This document shows positions 1 to 7,660 of a stretch of 13,552 nucleotides of DNA, piece by piece (the first letter of the stretch is position 1; each line of letters starts with the position of its first letter). The notes below the pieces were generated by a model. That model was not told the DNA's origin. It searched no databases and worked only from the letters and a program-made list of their open reading frames with translations. A program made the translations under genes and the position numbers. Source of the DNA: Limnohabitans sp. GTDB lineage: Bacteria > Pseudomonadota > Gammaproteobacteria > Burkholderiales > Burkholderiaceae_C. The stretch lies in NCBI GenBank assembly GCA_023260735.1, contig JALQUL010000325.1, positions 1-13,552 on the forward strand. The letters are read 5' to 3'.

Positions 1-49
1 GTTGATAGATTCAATAAGAGGTTTTTTTATTTATTTCTTACAAAGCAAA

Positions 50-955
50 TTAAGGGGTGCTAGCCTCTGCAATCAACCAGTCTTTGAGTGCAATCACATC
101 TGGTCGTAAAGGTCTGTTGCGACCGGCAATAATTTGAAAGGGATGTAGGGTTTGAACTTTATCGGCAATCACTTGCACCAGTTGTCCCTGGTGTAGAGCT
201 GCTTTTATTAAGTGTCCCCAACCTAGTGCAATACCTTGTCCTTCTAGTGCGGCTTGTAAAATAATCGAATAATCATTAAAACGAAATTGTTTGTTGCCTT
301 TTGGCAAACTCACGCCCAATCGAGATAGCCAAGTGGCCCAGTCCATTCGAGAGCGATAGCGTTCCTCTAGGTGAAGTAGGGTGTGTTGAATCAAATCGCT
401 GGGTTTTAAAATGGGCCCGTGTGTGGCCAAATATCCAGGGCTACAAACGGCAAAAATTTCTTCTTCAACAAACGGCCAGCGCCTGTGTTTAGAAAATTCA
501 CCCGAGCCTAATGGAATGGCTAAATCCACTTGGTCTTGCTCGATGTCTTTATCATCATCAATCGTAATACAACGCAGTTCAATATGGGGATGTTTGAGTT
601 TAAAGCGTGCAATACGGGGTAATAACCACCAAGTCGCAGTGGCGGTTGAAACTGCCAAACTGACGGGTTGATTGGGTTTTGTAGCTTTTACATCTTTTAA
701 CGCCTGCTCGATTAAGGTCAGGCCTAAGCCTGCCTGCTCTAACAATTGCTGGCCTGCTACCGTTACCTTGACCCCTTTGTGTTGCCTATCAAAAAGTACC
801 ACACCAATGGCATCTTCTAACTTACGAATCGCGTGACTGACGGCTGGTTGGCTAATATGCAATTCTTGGGCTGCAGCGGTAAAGCTACCAGTTCTGGCCG
901 CTGCTTCAAAGGTAAGTAGCCCATTCATAACGGGAAGTTCAAATCGATTTGCCAT
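50..955 (-). CDS. LysR-type transcriptional regulator (GcvA-like class)
   Basis: A 301-aa DNA-binding regulator of usual LysR length. Residues about 8-67 form the winged helix-turn-helix: FEAAARTGSFTAAAQEL, then SQPAVSHAIRKLE and LFDRQHKG. Residues about 95-295 form the effector-binding domain, ending with the GQGIALGW stretch typical of the GcvA/choline-sulfate-regulator branch. The ATG at 953-955 sits the usual short distance before the HTH, although no good Shine-Dalgarno precedes it. It is divergent from the MttB-like gene at 1077, which is the classic LysR arrangement, so I infer that it controls that gene and probably the demethylase. It resembles the second LysR protein at 7776-8699 in both domains. 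The effector is unknown; a betaine or methylated amine is a guess from context. Confidence 0.93.
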   Translation of the reverse strand: MANRFELPVMNGLLTFEAAARTGSFTAAAQELHISQPAVSHAIRKLEDAIGVVLFDRQHKGVKVTVAGQQLLEQAGLGLTLIEQALKDVKATKPNQPVSLAVSTATATWWLLPRIARFKLKHPHIELRCITIDDDKDIEQDQVDLAIPLGSGEFSKHRRWPFVEEEIFAVCSPGYLATHGPILKPSDLIQHTLLHLEERYRSRMDWATWLSRLGVSLPKGNKQFRFNDYSIILQAALEGQGIALGWGHLIKAALHQGQLVQVIADKVQTLHPFQIIAGRNRPLRPDVIALKDWLIAEASTP

Positions 956-1025
956 AAATTAAAGTTATGTCTTTGATGAAAATAATAAGGGGTCACAAAT
1001 CAATAAAACATGGCTAAGATTACTC

Positions 1026-1052
1026 TTAACAAGTGATTTTTTTAAATGTTAA
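1026..1052. promoter_or_regulatory. Inverted repeat in the LysR/MttB divergent promoter region
   Basis: TTAACA (1026-1031) and TGTTAA (1047-1052) form a perfect 6-bp inverted repeat with a 15-bp spacer. It lies 25 bp before the MttB-like start codon, in the 121-bp divergent intergenic region 956-1076. Position and dyad symmetry suit a regulator site, most simply for the LysR protein next door. I see no convincing -35/-10 pair in this spacer. TTAACA itself is one base from a -35 consensus but has no good -10 at 16-18 bp. A 6-bp dyad in AT-rich DNA can arise by chance. Confidence 0.35.
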
Positions 1053-1076
1053 CCGTAAATTCAAAGGAATTGTGTC

Positions 1077-2609
1077 ATGAGTGATATTGATGTCAAAAAA
1101 AGTAGACGTGGTGGTCGTGAACGCCGTGATATGAATGCTCCAGTGAGTGCTCCTCCTTATATTCAACGTGGAATTCCAGCTTTTGAAGTCTTGTCTGACG
1201 TTAATTTAAGCAAAATAGAAAATGCCGCAGATCAAATCTTGGCTAAGGTGGGAATTGATATTCGTGATGATGACGAATGTTTGGATATGTTTAAAAAAGC
1301 CGGTGCCAATGTGCAGGGCATGCGGGTCAAGTTTGAACCAGGTCATTTGCGTGAAATTTTAAAAACAGCACCGAGGCAGTTTACTCAATACGCTAGAAAT
1401 AATGCACGTAACGTTGAAATCGGTGGTAATAACGTAGTGTTTGCCCCAGCATATGGTTCGCCTTTTGTAATGGACCTCGATAAAGGACGTCGCTATGGCA
1501 CCATCGAAGACTTTCAAAATTTTATTAAATTAGCCTACGATTGTCCTTGGTTGCATCACTCAGGTGGTACGGTTTGTGAGCCCACTGATGTACCAGTCAA
1601 CAAGCGTCACCTTGATATGGTGTATGCACATTTTAAATATTCCGACAAAGCTATGATGGGCTCTATTACCTCTGAGGAGCGTGCAGAAGATTCTATCGCC
1701 ATGGCAAGATTAGTTTTTGGAGAAAGTTTTGTCGATAAAAACTGCGTGATTTTAGGCAACGTTAATGTCAATTCACCTTTGCTTTGGGATGGTACTATGA
1801 CCAAGGCAGCTAGAGCTTACGCTAGGGCTAATCAGGCAGCAGTCATTGTGCCATTTATTTTAGGTGGTGCTATGGGTCCTGTTACCAATGCTGGTGCAAT
1901 TGCCCAATCACTCGCCGAGACCATGGTGGGTTGCGCTATTACTCAACTAGAACGCCCTGGTGCGCCAGTTATTTTTGGCAACTTTTTATCAAGCATGTCA
2001 TTGCGTTCAGGCTCACCCACTTTTGGTACTCCAGAGCCTGCAGTTGGCACCTTGGTGGTGGGGCAATTAGCTAGGCGTTTAGGCTTACCACTGCGTGCGG
2101 GTGGCTCATTTACTACCTCTAAATTACCAGATGGTCAAGCGATGTTAGAGAGTGCCAACTCCATGCTTTCTGCTGTGAATGGAGGGGCTAATTTCATTTT
2201 ACATTCTGCAGGTTTCCTTGACGGCTTATTATCAATGAGTTATGAAAAATTCATGATGGATGCTGATTATTGTGGTGCCTTGCATTCCTACTTAGCAGGA
2301 GTCACGGTAGATGACAATAGTTTAGCCGTCAGTGCTTTTGAGGAAGTCGGACCTGGAAATCACTTCTTGGGCTGTGCGCATACTATGTCCAACTATACAA
2401 CTGCATTTTTTGATTCTAAAATATCTGACAATGACCCTTTTGAAACTTGGCAAGATAATGGTAGTTTAGATAGTGCCATTAGGGCTAACAAGCGCTGGAA
2501 AAAAGCCTTGGCTGAATACCAAGCACCGGCACTTGACGAATCAATTGATGAAGCCTTAAAAGACTTTATCAATCGTAAAAAGGCCAGTATGCCCGATCAA
2601 TGGTATTGA
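1077..2609 (+). CDS. MttB-superfamily (trimethylamine/betaine-type) methyltransferase, non-pyrrolysine
   Basis: A 510-aa protein of the trimethylamine methyltransferase family, a TIM-barrel that takes a methyl group from a methylated amine. Family marks are the basic start RRGGRERR (residues 10-17), the region GTIEDFQNFIKLA (141-153), GGAMGPVTNAGAIAQSLAE (263-281), a glycine-rich stretch near 311-345 and the C-terminal PDQWY. The frame is open throughout with no amber codon, so it is not the pyrrolysine-containing MttB. Characterised non-pyrrolysine relatives act on glycine betaine (MtgB), proline betaine (MtpB) or carnitine (MtcB) and pass the methyl group to a corrinoid protein. No such corrinoid protein is encoded in this window. 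AAAGGAA at 1063-1069 is a good ribosome site, 7 nt from the ATG. Substrate is inferred as a quaternary amine, supported by the demethylase downstream and choline-sulfatase nearby. Confidence 0.9.
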   Translation: MSDIDVKKSRRGGRERRDMNAPVSAPPYIQRGIPAFEVLSDVNLSKIENAADQILAKVGIDIRDDDECLDMFKKAGANVQGMRVKFEPGHLREILKTAPRQFTQYARNNARNVEIGGNNVVFAPAYGSPFVMDLDKGRRYGTIEDFQNFIKLAYDCPWLHHSGGTVCEPTDVPVNKRHLDMVYAHFKYSDKAMMGSITSEERAEDSIAMARLVFGESFVDKNCVILGNVNVNSPLLWDGTMTKAARAYARANQAAVIVPFILGGAMGPVTNAGAIAQSLAETMVGCAITQLERPGAPVIFGNFLSSMSLRSGSPTFGTPEPAVGTLVVGQLARRLGLPLRAGGSFTTSKLPDGQAMLESANSMLSAVNGGANFILHSAGFLDGLLSMSYEKFMMDADYCGALHSYLAGVTVDDNSLAVSAFEEVGPGNHFLGCAHTMSNYTTAFFDSKISDNDPFETWQDNGSLDSAIRANKRWKKALAEYQAPALDESIDEALKDFINRKKASMPDQWY

Positions 2610-2706
2610 ACTATGAAGATGGTTTGAATTGAAAAATTCAGGTATTTAAGTAATCATTGGGGCCAGTAGTTAAAATAATAATTAGCAGGTATGGTCCAAG
2701 TTGTAG

Positions 2707-2730
2707 TGAAATAGCGTAATACGCATTTCA
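2707..2730 (+). terminator. Hairpin between methyltransferase and demethylase genes (terminator or attenuator candidate)
   Basis: The 220-bp gap 2610-2829 holds no gene but several hairpins. The best has arms TGAAAT-A-GCGT (2707-2717) and ACGCATTTCA (2721-2730): ten pairs, one bulged A and a 3-nt loop AAT, followed by TTTTC. It could end the methyltransferase transcript about 100 nt after the stop, or attenuate read-through into the demethylase. Weaker structures are TGAATT-GAAA-AATTCA at 2625-2640 and CGACT-GGTTT-AGTCG at 2764-2778, neither with a T-tract. An operator is the alternative reading. Confidence 0.4.
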
Positions 2731-2829
2731 TTTTCTTCGCCCGCAGTGCAATTAATGGTTTTGCGACTGGTTTAGTCGTCAGTTTCTTATTGAATCTATT
2801 ATTATTTTTTTAAGTCAAAGGCTTTTGAA

Positions 2830-4881
2830 ATGAGTAGCAGCAACGATCCTTTATTAAGCCCTTATCAGCTTAAACATCTTACTTTAAAAAATCGGATCAT
2901 GACCACTTCGCATGAGCCAGCTTATTCTGAAGATGGCATGCCAAAAGACAGATATCGTCGCTACCACTTAGAGCGGGCTAAAGGTGGTGTAGCGATGGTT
3001 ATGACGGCGGGATCTGCTGTAGTCTCTCCCGATTCACCGCCCGCTTTTGGTAATTTACATATTTATGATGATGCTATTGTGCCTTGGCTCAAACATCTAG
3101 CCGATGATTGTCACGAACAAGGCACAGCAGTCATGATTCAAGTCACCCACTTAGGTAGGCGTACTCGCTGGAATAAGGGGGATTGGTTGCCAGTATTAGC
3201 CCCGTCTCCTGTGCGTGAACAAGCGCATCGAGCCTATCCAAAAGCAGCAGAACTGTGGGACATTGAACGAATAGTCAAAGACTATGCCAGTGCCGCAGGG
3301 CGTATTAAAGCTGCTGGCCTAGACGGTATGGAGCTAGAAGCCTATGGTCATTTAATGGACAGTTTTTGGTCCCCTGCCACTAATCAACGTGAGGACGAAT
3401 ATGGCGGGAATTTACAAAATAGAATGCGCTTTACTCACTTGGTTTTAGACGCCATTAGAGCAGAGGTAGGGCCAGAATTTATTGTGGGCATTCGAATGGT
3501 AGCCGATGAGGACTGGGACATTGGTTTAAACAAAGCAGATGGGGTTGCGATTGCTAAAAATTTTGCAACTAGCGGTAAAATTGATTTTTTAAATATTATA
3601 AAAGGCCATATTGATACCGATGCCGCCTTAACCAAGGTTATTCCCATTCAAGGCATGGCTGCATCGCCTCATTTAGATTTTGCTGGTGAAGTAAGAAAGG
3701 CCACGGGTTTTCCTGTTTTTCATGCCGCCCGTATTAGTGATGTAGCTACCGCTAGGCATGCGGTGGCCGAGGGTAAACTCGATATGGTGGGTATGACCCG
3801 TGCCCATATGGCAGACCCTCATATAGTCATTAAAATTCAAAATGGCCTAGAGCACACGATTAGGCCTTGTGTAGGGGCTACCTATTGTCTTGACCGAATT
3901 TACGAAGGTGGTGAAGCTTTATGTGTGCACAACGCTTCTACTGGCAGAGAGGCAAAACTGCCACATACCATTACCAAGAGCCCTCAGGCTGGTTTAAGAG
4001 TAGTGGTGGTAGGTGCTGGTGTGGCAGGTCTTGAAGCAGCCCGTGTTAGTGCTGAAAGAGGCCATAGGGTTACTATTTTAGAAGCCGCAAAAGAAGCGGG
4101 TGGCCAAGTTAAATTAGCGGCACGTAGTAAACGTCGTAGCGAATTAATTGGTATTATCGATTGGCGACTCTCTGAATTGGCAAGATTAGGGGTAGATATT
4201 ATTTATAACACTTATGCCGATGTGGCTGCAGTATTGTCTTTTAACCCAGATAAAGTCATTGTTGCAACCGGCGGCATACCACCAGACAATACATTGCAAT
4301 CGGGCAATGAATTAACGGTCTCCAGCTGGGATATTTTGTCGGGTGATGTAAAACCAGCAGGCAAAGTTTTATTATTTGATGACAATGGTAATCATCCTGG
4401 CATGCAGGCAGCCGAGCTAATTGCCCAACTAGGAGTCGAACTAGAAATTGTTTCGCCAGAAAGATTTTTTGCCCCTGAAATGGGTGGCATGAATCATGCG
4501 CCCTATGCCGCTACTTTCCAGCAATATGATGTTCAAGTCACCATTAATAGGCGTTTGGTGAAGGTAGAAAAAAATCCCGATGGCCCTGGCTTAATTGCTA
4601 CTTTAGGTAGTGATTACGGCAAATTTTATAATCAACGTTTAGTTGATCAAGTAGTAATTGAAAACGCGACAGTGGCAGTTGATGATTTGTATCATGAATT
4701 AGTACCCTTATCAAAAAATCAAGGGGCGGTTGATTACACTGCTTTCATTGATGTGAAAGAGCAAAATCAAGTACGTAATAGTGAAGGTAAATTTGACTTG
4801 TTTAGAATTGGTGATGCCATACATTCACGCAATATTCATGCCTCAATATACGAGGCCATGCGTTTATGCGTGACGTTTTAA
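2830..4881 (+). CDS. Old-yellow-enzyme/FAD bifunctional N-demethylase (N-methylproline or dimethylglycine demethylase type)
   Basis: A 683-aa two-domain oxidoreductase of the trimethylamine-dehydrogenase/2,4-dienoyl-CoA-reductase class. Residues 1-340 are the FMN TIM-barrel: NRIMTTSHEP at 21-30, then the QVTHLGRRTRW, AYGHLMDSFWSP and YGGNLQNRMRF segments. Residues 347-365 correspond to the Fe-S loop (C347, C353, C365). Residues 391-418 begin an NAD(P)/FAD Rossmann fold (VVVVGAGVAGLEAA, ending in E418). The overall pattern is closest in my memory to proteins annotated N-methylproline demethylase, and related to DgcA (dimethylglycine demethylase). The second Fe-S cysteine of the canonical pattern is Ala350. 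AAAGG (2817-2821) lies 8 nt before the ATG. Co-directional with the MttB-like gene, it is likely to oxidise the tertiary or secondary amine left after the first methyl transfer. Exact substrate is unproven. Confidence 0.88.
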   Translation: MSSSNDPLLSPYQLKHLTLKNRIMTTSHEPAYSEDGMPKDRYRRYHLERAKGGVAMVMTAGSAVVSPDSPPAFGNLHIYDDAIVPWLKHLADDCHEQGTAVMIQVTHLGRRTRWNKGDWLPVLAPSPVREQAHRAYPKAAELWDIERIVKDYASAAGRIKAAGLDGMELEAYGHLMDSFWSPATNQREDEYGGNLQNRMRFTHLVLDAIRAEVGPEFIVGIRMVADEDWDIGLNKADGVAIAKNFATSGKIDFLNIIKGHIDTDAALTKVIPIQGMAASPHLDFAGEVRKATGFPVFHAARISDVATARHAVAEGKLDMVGMTRAHMADPHIVIKIQNGLEHTIRPCVGATYCLDRIYEGGEALCVHNASTGREAKLPHTITKSPQAGLRVVVVGAGVAGLEAARVSAERGHRVTILEAAKEAGGQVKLAARSKRRSELIGIIDWRLSELARLGVDIIYNTYADVAAVLSFNPDKVIVATGGIPPDNTLQSGNELTVSSWDILSGDVKPAGKVLLFDDNGNHPGMQAAELIAQLGVELEIVSPERFFAPEMGGMNHAPYAATFQQYDVQVTINRRLVKVEKNPDGPGLIATLGSDYGKFYNQRLVDQVVIENATVAVDDLYHELVPLSKNQGAVDYTAFIDVKEQNQVRNSEGKFDLFRIGDAIHSRNIHASIYEAMRLCVTF

Positions 4882-4884
4882 AAT

Positions 4885-5247
4885 TTAAGCGCTAGTACTC
4901 GTACTGCCACTCATTGCATCAAAGGCAGCAATTGCCTCTGATGCATACATGAGTGCGGGGCCTCCACCCATATAAACACATACTCCCAACATTTCTTCGA
5001 GCTCTTGTTTGGTACAACCCATTTTGATTAATGCTTTCACATGAAAACCAATACAGCCAGAGCAATGTTGTGTAATGCCTATAGCCAAGGCGATTAACTC
5101 TTTGGTTTTTGCATCAATACTGCCGGCTGCCATTGCCGCTTTTGATAATTGCGCAAAGCCCGTCATGGTGTCGGTCTGTGATCGACGAAGAGGAGCCAAA
5201 TGAGTTGAAATTTGATTAATTAAATGTTGATGCTCAAATGTGCTCAT
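4885..5247 (-). CDS. AhpD-like / carboxymuconolactone-decarboxylase-fold protein
   Basis: A 120-aa all-helical protein of the CMD/AhpD superfamily. The residues E50, C62, C65 and H69 (in KTKELIALAIG and HCSGCIGFHV) have the same 12/3/4 spacing as the catalytic Glu, CxxC and His of mycobacterial AhpD. A thiol-dependent peroxidase or disulfide-reductase activity is therefore possible; a role in ring cleavage is unlikely for a CxxC member. AGGA sits about 10 nt before the ATG. It is convergent with the demethylase, the two stop codons being 3 nt apart, so the transcripts probably overlap. It may deal with peroxide made by flavin-dependent demethylation, but that link is contextual only. The serine/threonine-rich tail (SGSTSTS) is unstructured-looking. 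Confidence 0.85.
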   Translation of the reverse strand: MSTFEHQHLINQISTHLAPLRRSQTDTMTGFAQLSKAAMAAGSIDAKTKELIALAIGITQHCSGCIGFHVKALIKMGCTKQELEEMLGVCVYMGGGPALMYASEAIAAFDAMSGSTSTSA

Positions 5248-5291
5248 GCTAGAAGTCCTATATAAGTTATGAATTAATTATTTCACAAGCT

Positions 5292-5319
5292 AAAAAAGCA
5301 CCTTTGATTTAAATCAAGG
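5292..5319 (-). terminator. Possible terminator after the HlyD remnant
   Basis: Read on the minus strand, a near-palindrome (5301-5319) centred on TTGATTTAAATCAA, with one bulged A, is followed by TGC and six T residues. It lies directly after the HlyD fragment's stop. The hairpin is AT-rich and therefore weak. The same structure is followed by TTTTT on the plus strand, so it could act in both directions. Confidence 0.35.
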
Positions 5320-5322
5320 TTT

Positions 5323-5823
5323 TTACTGTAATCCAATACTGAGTCTATCCTTGATGGGTTGTAATAAATAACTCAACAGAGTTCTTGGACCCGACTTCAC
5401 TATCACTACCGCAGGCAAACCCACTCGCAATTGTTTTTCAAACTCAGTGTTGAGCTCATTAAGTGATACTTTGGTCTGAAAATAATTTTGATTGGTTTTT
5501 TCATCTGTGAATTTGTCAGCTGAAACATAATCAAGCTGACCTGTAATTGGGTACTGATTACTTTTAAAAATAGATGGAAAAATAACTTGTACCTGGTTGC
5601 CTTTTTCAATCCGGTCACCGAGCTCGATTGGAATTCTTGCCTCTATGACATATTTTTTTCCTGCTGGAATAATTTCCAAAATGGCACTACCAGCAGTAAT
5701 ACTGGTGCCAGCACTTTTAATGACTACATTCATTAAGGTACCATTAATTGGCGCTATTATTTTTTGTTTTTTGAGTTCAATTTGAATAGCAGTATTGCGC
5801 TTTAAAGAAGATTTTTTAATCAA
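5323..5823 (-). pseudogene. HlyD-family membrane-fusion protein, C-terminal fragment
   Basis: The 166 codons match the C-terminal part of type I secretion adaptors of the HlyD/PrtE kind. IIAPINGTLMNVVIKSAGT (22-40) is the second half of the lipoyl/barrel-sandwich domain. VIEARIPIELGDRIEKGNQV (59-78) and the following residues are the beta-barrel, and PRTLLSYLLQPIKD (146-159) is the family tail. Full adaptors are about 400-480 aa. The N-terminal membrane helix, first half-lipoyl and coiled coils are all missing. The only start at the 5' end is a TTG (5821-5823), two codons after an in-frame stop, with no ribosome site. No ABC transporter or TolC partner is nearby. I read it as a dead remnant; the remaining frame is intact, so the loss may be fairly recent. 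Confidence 0.75.
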
Positions 5824-5865
5824 TTGCTATAATTTATTAAAACCGTAATTTAAGTAATTTTGTCA

Positions 5866-5951
5866 TACTAAACTGCGGCAAAGTTCAATATTTTTGGTTT
5901 TACAATATTCAAATACTGTTCTTTGACAATAAACCCTCTGGTATCTATTGA
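5866..5951 (-). pseudogene. Possible trace of an integrase-type (DDE) transposase
   Basis: On the minus strand, codons 5872-5919 read TVFEYCKTKNIELCRS. This resembles the segment of rve-type transposases that follows the DNG-x-EF motif and precedes RPYRKND, as I recall the family. Just upstream, in a different frame, is SIDTRGFIVK, which could be the degraded DNG-x-EF motif with the catalytic Asp kept. A stop (TGA, 5863-5865) follows two codons after the segment. One frameshift and a stop would thus be needed, which fits a decayed element beside the truncated HlyD gene. The match is short and made from memory; no terminal repeats are visible. Confidence 0.25.
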
Positions 5952-5966
5952 TGTACTTGGAAAACG

Positions 5967-5998
5967 AAAAAAAGCCGACTAATCAATCGGCTTTTTTT
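5967..5998 (-). terminator. Rho-independent terminator (betC; works in both directions)
   Basis: A perfect 12-bp stem, A7-GCCGA (5967-5978) with TCGGC-T7 (5987-5998), and an 8-nt loop. On the minus strand it lies 37 nt after the choline-sulfatase stop, with the T-rich arm as the U-tract, so it should end that transcript. The A-rich arm makes it equally good on the plus strand. Confidence 0.9.
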
Positions 5999-6034
5999 GT
6001 TATTTCAATGGATGAGTAATAAATTGAATTATTA

Positions 6035-7555
6035 TTAACTACCAAAAATTGGAAAACGTGCCCTGCGTTCTAAGTCGTCAAGGTCAATGTGGTTACGCAT
6101 ATATTGCTGGCTTGCATCCACCATTGGTTGGTGGTCCCAAGAGGTGAGTTTACCTTTGCTTAATGCACTACCTACTAAACGGCGTCGACGTTGGCTGTCT
6201 AAAACTTTTTGATGCAAATCGGCTAAATCCCAACGTGAATTTACCTCTTCTAACCATGCATCTAAAAGAGCTTTATTTTCTGGGGCATTTGCTACATTAT
6301 TTAATTCAAATGGGTCTTGTTCGAGGTTGTACAACATGCAACAATCATCCATTGAATAAATGAATTTCCAAGCACCTCGACGAATCATAATCAAAGGTGT
6401 TTTAGAGCCTTCTGCCATGTATTCACCTATCACTTCATCGTGACCACCAGTGCCCTCTAAATGTGGCACTAAAGACCTACCATCTAGTGGTAATCTTTCA
6501 TCCACTTTACCGCCAGCTAGCTCTACCAAGGTGGGTAATAAATCAATTGTAGAAACACTTGCTTTAATATGTTTGGCACTAAATTTTTGAGGGGCGTAAA
6601 CAATTAAAGGCACACGAGCGGCCATTTCAAACCAATGCATTTTGTACCATAAACCACGTTCACCCAACATATCGCCATGGTCACCAGAGAACACCACAAT
6701 CGTGTCTTCAGAAAGGCCACAGTCGTCTAAGGTTTTTAACAGGTCACCAATTTTGTCATCTACATAGCTGCAAGAGCCAAAATAAGCACGGCGTGCACGA
6801 AGAATTGATTCTTCAGTTAAGGGTTTATTCCACAGGTCAATGACTTTTAAAATGCGAGTCGATTGAGGGTCTTGTTGATCTTGGCCAAACACATGTTGTG
6901 GTATTGGAATGATGGTGTCTTTGTACAAGTCCCAATAGTTTTTAGTGATAGTGTAGGGATCGTGGGGATGCGTCATAGAGACAGTTAAACAAAACGGCTG
7001 CTCGGGGGTGTTGCGCACCTGGTCATACAAATATTGTTTAGCTTTAAATACCACTTCTTCATCGAAGTCGAGTTGATTGGTGCGTACACTTGGCCCCGCT
7101 TGAATAACAGAGGACATATTATGGTACCAAGAAGGGCGCACTTCAAGCTCATCCCAATTGACTGCCCAGCCGTAATCAGCAGGGTAAATATCGCTGGTGA
7201 GGCGCTCTTCGTAGCCATGAAGTTGATCTGGGCCACAAAAATGCATCTTGCCAGATAGGGCAGTGCGGTAACCCATATTGCGCAGGTAATGGGCATAAGT
7301 GGGAACATCGGCAGCCAAATCAGCGGCATTATCGTAGCCTGCAATTTTGGAAGGTAATTGACCGCTCACTAAACTAAAGCGAGAGGGGGCACACAATGGG
7401 CTGTTGCAATAAGCCGAGTCAAACACCACGCCCTCTTTGGCTAATTGGCTTAAATGGGGCATCTGTACCACTGATTCTGGGTTGTACATTGGTAACATGG
7501 GTGCTGCCATTTGGTCAGCCATAATAAACAAAATATTGGGTTTTGATGTTTTCAT
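6035..7555 (-). CDS. betC: Choline-sulfatase
   Basis: A 506-aa arylsulfatase-superfamily enzyme that hydrolyses choline-O-sulfate to choline and sulfate, probably in the cytoplasm since no signal peptide is present. The sulfatase signature CAPSR spans residues 55-59, with C55 the residue converted to formylglycine. Metal and active-site candidates are D14 (IMADQ), K103 and H105 (SGKMHF), H196 (THPHDP) and D292-H293 (SGDHGD). W130 and H145 lie in the region that distinguishes choline-sulfatases. The C-terminal block RRRRLVGSALSKGKLTSWDH (456-475) and the ending ERRARFP are characteristic of BetC rather than other sulfatases. Length is typical. It is divergent from a LysR gene, as in known choline-sulfate loci. 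No transporter or betAB is in the window. The leader lacks a Shine-Dalgarno and carries an A/T palindrome instead. Confidence 0.95.
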   Translation of the reverse strand: MKTSKPNILFIMADQMAAPMLPMYNPESVVQMPHLSQLAKEGVVFDSAYCNSPLCAPSRFSLVSGQLPSKIAGYDNAADLAADVPTYAHYLRNMGYRTALSGKMHFCGPDQLHGYEERLTSDIYPADYGWAVNWDELEVRPSWYHNMSSVIQAGPSVRTNQLDFDEEVVFKAKQYLYDQVRNTPEQPFCLTVSMTHPHDPYTITKNYWDLYKDTIIPIPQHVFGQDQQDPQSTRILKVIDLWNKPLTEESILRARRAYFGSCSYVDDKIGDLLKTLDDCGLSEDTIVVFSGDHGDMLGERGLWYKMHWFEMAARVPLIVYAPQKFSAKHIKASVSTIDLLPTLVELAGGKVDERLPLDGRSLVPHLEGTGGHDEVIGEYMAEGSKTPLIMIRRGAWKFIYSMDDCCMLYNLEQDPFELNNVANAPENKALLDAWLEEVNSRWDLADLHQKVLDSQRRRRLVGSALSKGKLTSWDHQPMVDASQQYMRNHIDLDDLERRARFPIFGS

Positions 7556-7560
7556 AATGT

Positions 7561-7578
7561 TTTATTTTAGAAAATAAA
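7561..7578. repeat. A/T palindrome directly before betC start
   Basis: TTTATTTT-AG-AAAATAAA is a perfect 8-bp inverted repeat with a 2-bp centre. It occupies the place where the betC ribosome site would be, 5 nt from the ATG. As RNA it would be a weak hairpin; as DNA it could bind a regulator. Function is not evident. Confidence 0.4.
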
Positions 7579-7660
7579 GAGGATGAGGGTGTGCTTTTGC
7601 GATTTTAAAAATAATGAACTTAGGTCGTCACAATTAATCAATCACTATATTGCACCATTC

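Noticed and set aside
1077..2609. Pyrrolysine-dependent trimethylamine methyltransferase
   Set aside because: No in-frame TAG is needed to read the full 510-codon protein, so it belongs to the non-pyrrolysine members.
5323..5823. A working type I secretion adaptor
   Set aside because: More than half the protein is missing, including membrane helix and coiled coils, and no transporter genes are nearby.
6985..7344. Open frame of 119 codons on the minus strand inside betC
   Set aside because: It is in another frame of a clear choline-sulfatase gene and shows no domain; a compositional shadow.
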